In this document: in pieces, positions 57,283-64,000 of the stretch
How positions within the stretch are numbered: position 1 is the stretch's first letter
Layout: every line of letters begins with the position of its first letter
Assembly: GCF_033115175.1 (NCBI RefSeq)
Contig: NC_084828.1
Location: 95,605,388 to 95,669,387, forward strand
Reading direction: 5' to 3'
Source of the DNA: Lepus europaeus
Taxonomy: Eukaryota; Chordata; Mammalia; Lagomorpha; Leporidae
Length of the DNA stretch: 64,000 nt
The notes under the pieces: generated by a model
Database searches by the model: none
Seen by the model: only the letters and a program-made list of their open reading frames with translations
What the model was told of the DNA's origin: nothing
Position numbers and translations under genes: made by a program

Positions 57283-58499
57283 ATCTTAATGAAGGGAAAA
57301 AGAGTGATGGGGGGGCTTTCAAAATCTTCAAGATTGCAGGTACCAATAATATTGCCTGTGCCCCTGGGCCATCACTGCTCTTGGGACTGGTTCCAGAACA
57401 CACCCCTCCCCCATGGCTTTATCTTGGACAAGGATTGTCCTGCCTCCTTTAACATTTTCATTGCAAGGTCAGGAGGAAGAAAGAAGTGTGATTGAGTTGT
57501 GTTTGTTGTGTGTGCCTGTGTGTGTGTGTGTTTATGAGGGTGTGGCAGGGGTGGGTGCTCTTTCCCTCATCTCTGGCACCTGATAGGGCTGGGGTTGGCA
57601 TTGAGTCAAGGGTCTGGTAACCTCTCCCACAGCAGTTCCACCAGGTACCTAGTGCACCTAGTGTGGACATTTAAAAGCCCCTTGGGGAGGTCACCCATCC
57701 ACCTAGGGATTGGGGTGAAAGGCCTGGGGAGTCAGGAAAGCCCAGCCTGACACCACCAAACTCCTAGACCCTGCCCCTGGGCACAGAACCTGTGTCAGGA
57801 AAGCGATTACCTGGCTGCCATGTATGCCACCTGTGCCTTGCAGTACTGCACTCTGGCTTGAAAGATAGAAAAAAAAAAAGAAGAAGAGGGAGTATATATC
57901 CTTCGTGCCCGAGCAAACATCACATGGCTCAGGCATTGCCAGGCTGGAGTATGAATGAAAAGCGAGGGTCCAGCTCAGCAGGAGGAAAGAGATCTACAGG
58001 CAGCTGAGGTTGAGCTATGTGGTAAGAGCAGTTAAGTCTGAAAGCCCGGAGAACTGCCAGTTCTTCCCGGAGTGCGAGATCAAACAGGGACACCTGTTCT
58101 CCCCCTTCTTTCTTGGGAAACAGACAGGGACACCTGGCTCATTGCCCCATTTCTCTTCCATTCTCTGGATGGGGAACTGATGTGCTAGACCACGCAGCTC
58201 TCCACTAGGATGTATTCTCAAAATTCTTTGAGAATTTTGACCCTCAAACTTTAAAGAAGAAATGGCTAATCTTTTTCTATCACCGCCAAGCAACAATATA
58301 AATGAGAGAACCAGAAAACATGGCCAGAAATTGAGAGCTTGAATCATAATAGCATTTTACAGCCAGAACTCTCCTGCTATGGACATGGTGAATGGAGAGA
58401 AGTCCCTTATATACAGGCCTTTATGGCACTAAGAGAAAAATCATGAACCCCGCAACAACTGTAGGCTGGACCTGGCCACGCAGCAACTGAGAGCTCACT
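57283..58499. other. Region before gag; possible retroviral leader
   Basis: Contains a (TG)n tract at about 57,497-57,533 and moderately GC-rich sequence. No TG...CA LTR pair, AATAAA with downstream CA, or tRNA-complementary primer-binding site was recognised. Part of 58.0-58.5 kb may be leader of the provirus that follows. Confidence 0.4.
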
Positions 58500-58908
58500 G
58501 TGAGGCAGAGCCAAACAAAACAAAACAAAAAAATAAAAAACCTGCCTTCACAAAAAATTACCCTGCAAAAACTAGACTCCCCAACACTGAAGGACCCTAA
58601 GGGTCTAATAAAGACAAGCCTCCCACCCCACCCCCCAACCTCCCTTTCCTATTATTGCAGGGCCGCCTTCTCCTTAGCTGGGACTTGGCCCACAGTCTTG
58701 AGTATAGAAACCACTGGAACTACCCCCTACAAGAGGCAGTGGGATCAAATGATCCCTTCAAAATACAAGTCCCCTTGAACCTGAAAATTTTGAGTAACAT
58801 AAGGTGACTGCTATGGTTGACCTTAATCTGGAAGGACATAGATCTCCTCATGGGTACCAAATTAGCTCATGGGGGTAGACAAACAGTGTTAGAACATGCC
58901 CATGATTA

Positions 58909-59164
58909 GGGCTGGCGTTGTGGTGTTGTGGGTTAAGCTGTCATCTGCAGTACTGGCACTCCATATGTGCACCGGTTTGAGTCCTGGCTGCTCCACTTCC
59001 AAAGCGCTCCTTGCTAATGCTCCTGGGAAAGCAATGGAAGAGGGTCCAAGTCCCTGGGCCTCTGCACCTATGTAGGAGACTGGGAAGAAGCTCCTGGTTC
59101 CTGGCTTTGGCCTGACCCAGCCCTGAACATTGTGGCCATTTGGGGAATGAACCAGTAGATGGAA

Positions 59165-59202
<38 letters not shown>

Positions 59203-59255
59203 CTCTGCCTTTCAAATAAGTAATAATAATAAAAAAAAGCTAAAAAAAAAAAAAG
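58909..59255 (+). mobile_element. C-SINE (form A) inserted in the provirus gag
   Basis: AGAACATGCCCATGATTA (58891-58908) and its one-mismatch copy (59256-59273) flank it. It is therefore younger than the provirus; the one mismatch gives some age. Confidence 0.95.
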
Positions 59256-59838
59256 AGAACATGTCCATGATTATGCAAATACCCTACATATGCATCAGAG
59301 CTACCCAATTGAAAATATAGCTCTGCCAAGGGATGAACCCGAGGGGATTATAGTGCCCCTGCCAGGCTAGGTCATAGGACTGTGTGCCAGCAAGATGCTG
59401 CCAATAAACTTTAACAAACTAGTAACTATAGAACTGGAATGCAGGGACAACCAACTGCCTTTTTAAAGAGGCTTAAAAAGGGAATTGCAAAACATACTGA
59501 TGTAGATCTTCCCTCCCCTATGAGGCACATAGTGTTAAAGGATACATTTGTAGCTCAGGCTCTCCCTGATACTAGAAGGAAGCTTCAAAAATTAGGAAAA
59601 GGGCTGAACACCACTCCCTCAGCTGACTGACATTCTAAAGGCTTCCTCCATGTCTACTTTAATTGAGACCAAGAGGAAGAAGAAAGGGCTAGGAAGAAGG
59701 AGCAAAAGGATAAGTGGCAGGCCCACTAAAAGATACCTTCCTTTAAAAGCTGATCTGCCATCAGAAGAACCCAACAAGGCTGGTCTGCACTTAAACAGTA
59801 CCTGTTGTTCATGCAGGGCATTGGGTGGGCAGCTGTCC

Positions 59839-59862
59839 CAACAACAACAACAACAACAACAA
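59839..59862 (+). repeat. (CAA)n trinucleotide run
   Basis: About seven CAA units lie in the nucleocapsid part of the gag remnant. Confidence 0.85.
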
Positions 59863-60079
59863 AAATTTGGCCTCTGTGGAAGCCTTGCCTACTCTCCTGA
59901 AAACCAGGCCACTGGAAATGGAAATGCCCCAGGGGTTGAAGGACTCCCAGGTGGGAACCATAGACCCTGTTGGTCCAAGACGGAGGAAGCACTTCGCTCT
60001 GTGTGGCCCCCTAGTCTACCATTACTATTGAGGGGGCAGAGCCTAGAGTCAGTATTGATGTTGCAGATAGGACCATAAT

Positions 60080-60320
60080 TTTTTTTTTATTATATGAGAC
60101 CCACCTACTCTATTCTATCATTCTATTCAGGCCAGTCCTCTTCTCAGTCCAGCCTGATAATGGAGGTCCATGGTGCCTTCCCTGATGAGATTCATGTCCC
60201 CTTATATTGCTTCTGGGGCCAGAACATACTCTCTCACCAGTTCTTAATAATGGATGAATGTCCCATGCCCCTTCTGGGAAGAACATTTAGAGCAAGTTTG
60301 GAACCTGGGTAACCTTCATA
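60080..60320 (+). pseudogene. Retroviral protease-region remnant
   Basis: RPTYSILSFYSG and DECPMPLLGRTF resemble the segments around and after the active site of class I retroviral aspartic proteases. The expected DTGA motif before TYS is replaced by unrelated codons after a T-rich run, so the catalytic residues are lost. Confidence 0.65.
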
Positions 60321-60429
60321 CATGAAGACAGCCAGATTCCTGCCATTGCTATATGTCATCCCAGACATTCCAGTATCCTACATGAAGAGATAGATCTACA
60401 AGTCACCCACAGATCTGAACCTTAGACAT

Positions 60430-61020
60430 ACATGGCTGGGCCTTAAAATCCTGCCTGATTATTATTAAGCCTAATGGCCTTAATTGTTTCCCAAATCAGA
60501 TATAGTACCCTTAAGACAGCTGCCAGAGAGGGTCTAGAACCCCTGGTCAACAAATTTCTCCAGCATGCATTGTTAACATCATCAGTTTCTCTTGCAATAT
60601 GCCCATTTTACCAGTGAAGAAGAAAAATGGAGTACACAGATTAGTTTAAGATTTCCAGATCATCAGTGAGGTGCTAATACCTATTTACCTCATCATACCC
60701 AACCGTTATGCCATCTTAGGGGAAATACATTCAAGAACTAAATGATTTTCAGTCTTAGATCTTAAGGGTGCCTTTTTCTGAATACTTAGAGGCTCCTCCC
60801 ATCAGTTTCTATTTGCCTTTGAATGGGTTAGCAGATAAGACTTAAAGCAACAGCTAATTTGGACAGTGTTGCCACAGGAATTCAGAGACAGCTCCCACCT
60901 GTTTGGGCAGGTCATTGTGGAAGTTACACAGGACCTATCTCTTAATGGGGGTGGTAGTGGAAAGATGATCCAATATGTTGATGACTTGCTCATCTTTTCC
61001 CTCACCCGAGGCTCCAGTTT
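60430..61020 (+). pseudogene. Retroviral reverse transcriptase remnant
   Basis: Reverse transcriptase copies viral RNA into DNA. Seen here are ILPVKKKNG (about 60,606-60,632) in the fingers and the catalytic YVDD at 60974-60985, followed by LLIFS. YVDD is the form typical of gammaretrovirus-like elements. At least several in-frame stops and frameshifts interrupt the domain. Confidence 0.85.
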
Positions 61021-61029
61021 TTAACTAGC

Positions 61030-62115
61030 ACCCTTTGAAAGGATGTGGCTATTGGGTGTTCAAGGAGAAAGCACGGCAGGTCTCCCAGGAAGTTAACAAT
61101 TTGGGGCCATCCTCACCCTCAGGGAATGGAGATTGGCCCTGGAGAGGATATAGGCTGTACAGCAAATTCCTACCCCTACAACCTTAAGACAGCTCTGCGC
61201 ATTTCTCAGACTAACAGGATATTTCAGATTATGGATCTCTAGGTACAGAGAAATAGGAACGTACCTATATCAGGCCCTCAGAGCGAGGCAGAACAAGGAT
61301 CCCTCCTTTGGGAAAGGGAAACAAACCCAGTCTTGGCCCAGTTAAAGGCTTCCATGATTAGGGCCCCTGTGCTAGCATTGCTGAACACACATAAATCTTA
61401 TCAGCTCTATGTCACCAAGAGGCAAGGGTCACGTTGGGAGTATTAACTCAATACACAGAACCTGGTAAGCTGATTGTTGATTACTTTTCCAAAACTTTGG
61501 ACATAGTTGCATAAGGATGGCCTCACTGCCTAGGGATAGTGGTTGCCACCTTACTGGCAGAGGAGGCCTTCCAAATTACACTAGGACAAGAAATTATTTT
61601 TTATACCTCATATCAGATAAGTTCCCAACTAGAACAAAAGGGCTCTCACTGGCTTACAGACTGCAGAAGATCAAAATAATACACTACTGCACCTTTAAGC
61701 CAACTACCCTAATGCCCATCCCAGGGGAGAATGGCCCCCCTCATTCTTGTACTGAAGCTATTGATTTGGCCTATGCCAGCAGAAGGGGCCTAAAAGACCA
61801 ACCCCTGACAATGCAGATGAGGTTTGGTTTGCAGATGGGAGCAGTTTTTATCAGTAATGGGACCTGTTTTCAGGTTATGTAATAGTTACACCACAGCACA
61901 TTACTGCAGTCTGTGCTGTTCCTCCAGGAACCTCAGCCCAATTGCCAGAATTGATTGCCTTAACCAGGGCACTAGAACGAGGCAAGGACAAAAGGATTAG
62001 TAAATATACAGATTCCAAATAAGCCACTTTGGTCTTACAAACCCATAGGGCTGTCTGGAGAGAAAGGAGACACTTGATGGCCAGAGACACTCCTATCAAG
62101 CAGGGATTTAACATT
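61030..62115 (+). pseudogene. RT connection and RNase H remnant
   Basis: Segments such as RQLCAFLRLTGYFRLW (with frame breaks around them) mark the RT thumb/connection. AQLPELIALTRALERGK and YTDSK at about 61,937-62,024 mark RNase H, where the D of TDS is a catalytic-site residue. A stop follows YTDSK. The domain ends abruptly at about 62,115 where the SINEs begin. Confidence 0.82.
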
Positions 62116-62142
62116 CTTTCTTGTTTTTAAGATTTGTTTTTA

Positions 62143-62455
62143 GGGGCCGGTGCCATGGCATAGCGGGTAAAGCTGCCACCTGCAGTGCTGGCATCCCATA
62201 TGGGCACCGGTTTAAATCCCAGCTGCTCTACTTCCAATCCAGCTCCCTGTTAATGTACCTGAGAAAGCAGCAGAAGATGACCCAAGTGCGTGGACCCCTG
62301 AATCCATGTAGCAGACCAGAAGAAGCTCTTGGCTCCTGGCTTCAGCCTGGCCCAGCCCTGGTCATGTGGCCATTTAGGGAGTGAACTAACCTTTCTCATT
62401 CACTGCCTCTACCTCTCTCTGATCCCTGCCTTTCAAATAAATAAATCTTTAAAGA
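62143..62455 (+). mobile_element. C-SINE (form A) in the provirus pol gene
   Basis: Head GGGGCCGGTGCCATGGCATA; tail AAATAAATAAATCTTTAAAG. It runs straight into an antisense SINE. Confidence 0.92.
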
Positions 62456-62692
62456 GATAGATCTCCCATATGCCGGCTTATTCCCCAAATGGTCACAGTT
62501 GATGGGACTGGGCTAAGCCAAAACCAGGAGCCTGAAACTCCGTCCTGGTCTCCGACATGAGCGGCAGGGGCCGAGGCTCTTGGGCCATCATCCACTGCAT
62601 TAACAGGCACATTAGCAGGGAACTGGATCAGAAGCATGGCAGCTAGGACTTGAACTGGTGCTCATATGGGATGCCAGCACCGCATGCAGGGG
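62456..62692 (-). mobile_element. C-SINE antisense to the previous, in pol
   Basis: AGATCTCCCATATGCCGGCT to GATGCCAGCACCGCATGCAG. Its T-rich start is absent here, but TTTTAAGATTTGTTTTTA at about 62,126-62,142 could be it, in which case the plus copy is nested inside this one. Confidence 0.85.
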
Positions 62693-62694
62693 CT

Positions 62695-62970
62695 GATGGA
62701 GCTCAGAAAGTGGCCAACATACTCCTTACATGAAGTTATCCCCCTCTTTGGCTTCCCAAGATCACTACAAAGTGACACCAAGCCCTCTTTCATGTCCCAG
62801 ATTACACAGGGGATTTCAAGGCCTTAGGGATAACCTGGTATCTTCACTCCACTTGGAGACCTCAGTCTTCTGGTAAAGTAGAAATGGCCAACCAGACCCT
62901 AAGGAAAAATACAGGAATGCTTTGCCAAGAGATCAAACGAGTCTGGCTGTTAGTTCTCCCCCTGCCCTGC
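62695..62970 (+). pseudogene. Retroviral integrase, C-terminal half only
   Basis: Integrase inserts viral DNA into the host genome. FPRSLQSD (Asp codon 62774-62776) and GKVEMANQTL (Glu codon 62881-62883) correspond to the second and third acidic residues of the D,D-35-E site, but they lie in different frames. The zinc-binding HHCC part and the first Asp are missing. Confidence 0.82.
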
Positions 62971-63012
62971 TCAGATTTAGGACAGGGCCACCTCCTGCTT
63001 TGAGGCTCAGAT

Positions 63013-63036
63013 GTCCTGGTAGACGTCTACCAGGAC
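63013..63036. repeat. 24-bp perfect palindrome
   Basis: GTCCTGGTAGAC is followed directly by its reverse complement GTCTACCAGGAC, with no spacer. GTATCAATG then occurs twice within 24 nt downstream. Confidence 0.95.
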
Positions 63037-63229
63037 GTATCAATGCAATCAGTATCAATGTACCAGTGGGGTACATGCAAACAAATAATATTGGCAAATA
63101 CTTTATTCCTTCAGCTCAATTTCAAAAGGAAATTCCAAACATGAGTTTCAAACAGGCCAGGCTACCAGATATAAATCTGGAGAGGCATGGCGGACCTCTG
63201 TGAGGGAATGGGTTCAGACAGAGGGGTTC

Positions 63230-64000
63230 ACATATTATTCAACTTCTGGATAGAAGGGTCCATGCATCAGTCAAGAAAGATAGCCTCTCACTTCCTGTTA
63301 TGAGGCTTGTTTATGCAAAGATCAACCTAAAGACTACAATCCTCCTCTGCCACCTTTTACCTGAGTTTTCCCAGGGATGTCCTGTGGGATCTCTAACCCT
63401 TTCTACATCTTTATGGTCACTATACACATCAACGACTAGATGCTCATCTTCAAAGCTCCCTTACTGCTCTCTCACCTCCCATCCCCACTCAACGTGTCCA
63501 TGCCACATTGTCTTAGTACTACTGGGAGCTTTTGCCACAGACAGCCCCTCTCCAGTGGGTACCTAGCCCTGATGGGCAGAACAGGGATAGATAATTGCTC
63601 CCTCATTCAGGAGGATGGCAAAATGCCCTGGATTGCATTGATACTACCCTGTGGGTGATGTTCTGGAAAGATCTGACAAACAATGCCTCCCACAAAAAGA
63701 CCACAGCATCCTTTGCTGCCATGTCCTTCAAATATACCATTAACCCCAAACTCCAATTTAATGTACGTCACTTGTCAGGACGTCGCCTTCCTACAGAAGA
63801 GGTGTACTTTGCGGAACTTCCACCTATCAATGCTTACATACTAACTGGGCAGGGCTCTGCACACTGGCCTATGTCCCATGCGCTATATTGGTGGCCAATG
63901 CTTCAGCCCCCATACCAATTCCCTTACATATATGCCACTTCTCAAGTCTCCAAAAGAATTCCCCACCAACGCCCATCCTGGTGGAAGTTAGCACCCTGGC
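63230..64000 (+). pseudogene. Probable env remnant, cut by window end
   Basis: It lies after integrase, where env (the surface glycoprotein gene) is expected. Fragments contain Ser/Thr- and Cys-bearing stretches and a WW-containing segment near 63,880, but stops and shifts occur. I could not match it to a named Env family, so the call rests on position. Confidence 0.45.

Larger units (their letters stand above)
58500..60078 (+). pseudogene. Endogenous retrovirus gag remnant (class I, gammaretrovirus-like)
   Basis: The gag polyprotein would form the virus core. A proline-rich segment (about 58,620-58,660) is followed by capsid-like sequence on both sides of an inserted SINE (58909-59255). Then 59439-59627 encodes FLKRLKKGIAKHTDVD and DTRRKLQKLGKG, which match the C-terminal capsid segment of gammaretroviral Gag. 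A basic stretch follows (59,670-59,740), with a weak remnant of the nucleocapsid and a (CAA)n run at about 59,839-59,862. The frame is broken by stops and shifts, and part of capsid seems deleted. It is not functional. Confidence 0.8.

Noticed and set aside
59650..60078. 142-codon frame as a possible host gene
   Set aside because: It sits between gag and protease remnants in order and orientation and contains basic gag-like sequence and a CAA run. It is retroviral debris.

Overview
The window is nuclear DNA of a mammal, almost certainly a lagomorph and most likely rabbit. About sixty copies of the tRNA-derived lagomorph C-SINE are spread through it. Each has a GGCCGGCGC-type head, a box B-like GGTTCTAGTCCC, an internal CT/AG tract and an AAATAAATAAATCTT-like tail. 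I use 'form A' for copies with that tail. I use 'form B' for apparently younger copies with the head GGCTCACTAGGCTAATCC and a tail that runs CCACTCTGCCTGTC into poly(A). Strand '+' means the GGCCGG head is at the low coordinate.

Positions 1-20,200 hold one complete gene on the minus strand, TRA2B (transformer-2 beta), a serine/arginine-rich splicing factor. Nine coding exons with canonical splice sites join into a 288-codon frame running from 19717 down to 1425. A tenth exon of 276 nt (14062-13787) lies inside the 10.6-kb first intron region. It is rich in GAA, carries an in-frame stop, and matches the known autoregulatory poison exon of this gene. The first exon sits in a CpG island (about 18.7-20.2 kb) with GC boxes, a perfect CRE palindrome and, upstream, a three-unit heat-shock element. 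The 3' UTR is about 1 kb and has two AATAAA signals. From 7.6 to 20.6 kb I recognise no full SINE, in sharp contrast to the rest of the window.

Positions 20,200-57,300 are intergenic. I see no intact protein gene there. The content is dense C-SINEs (nested, tandem and inverted pairs), old L1-like and MaLR-type LTR remnants, and microsatellites. It also has a 5'-truncated LARP7 retrocopy (24.4-24.9 kb) with target-site duplications, a probable 546-bp solo LTR inserted in an older LTR, and a tiny GC-rich poly(A)-tailed insertion.

Positions about 58,500-64,000 are a decayed class I (gammaretrovirus-like) endogenous provirus on the plus strand. Its order is gag, protease, reverse transcriptase with a YVDD motif, RNase H, and the end of integrase, followed by a probable env cut by the window edge. 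It has many stops and frameshifts. One C-SINE sits in gag, and two sit where the first half of integrase should be. I found no convincing 5' LTR or primer-binding site. Nothing here looks like an undescribed gene system; the most informative signals are the TRA2B autoregulatory architecture and several well-marked retroposition events.
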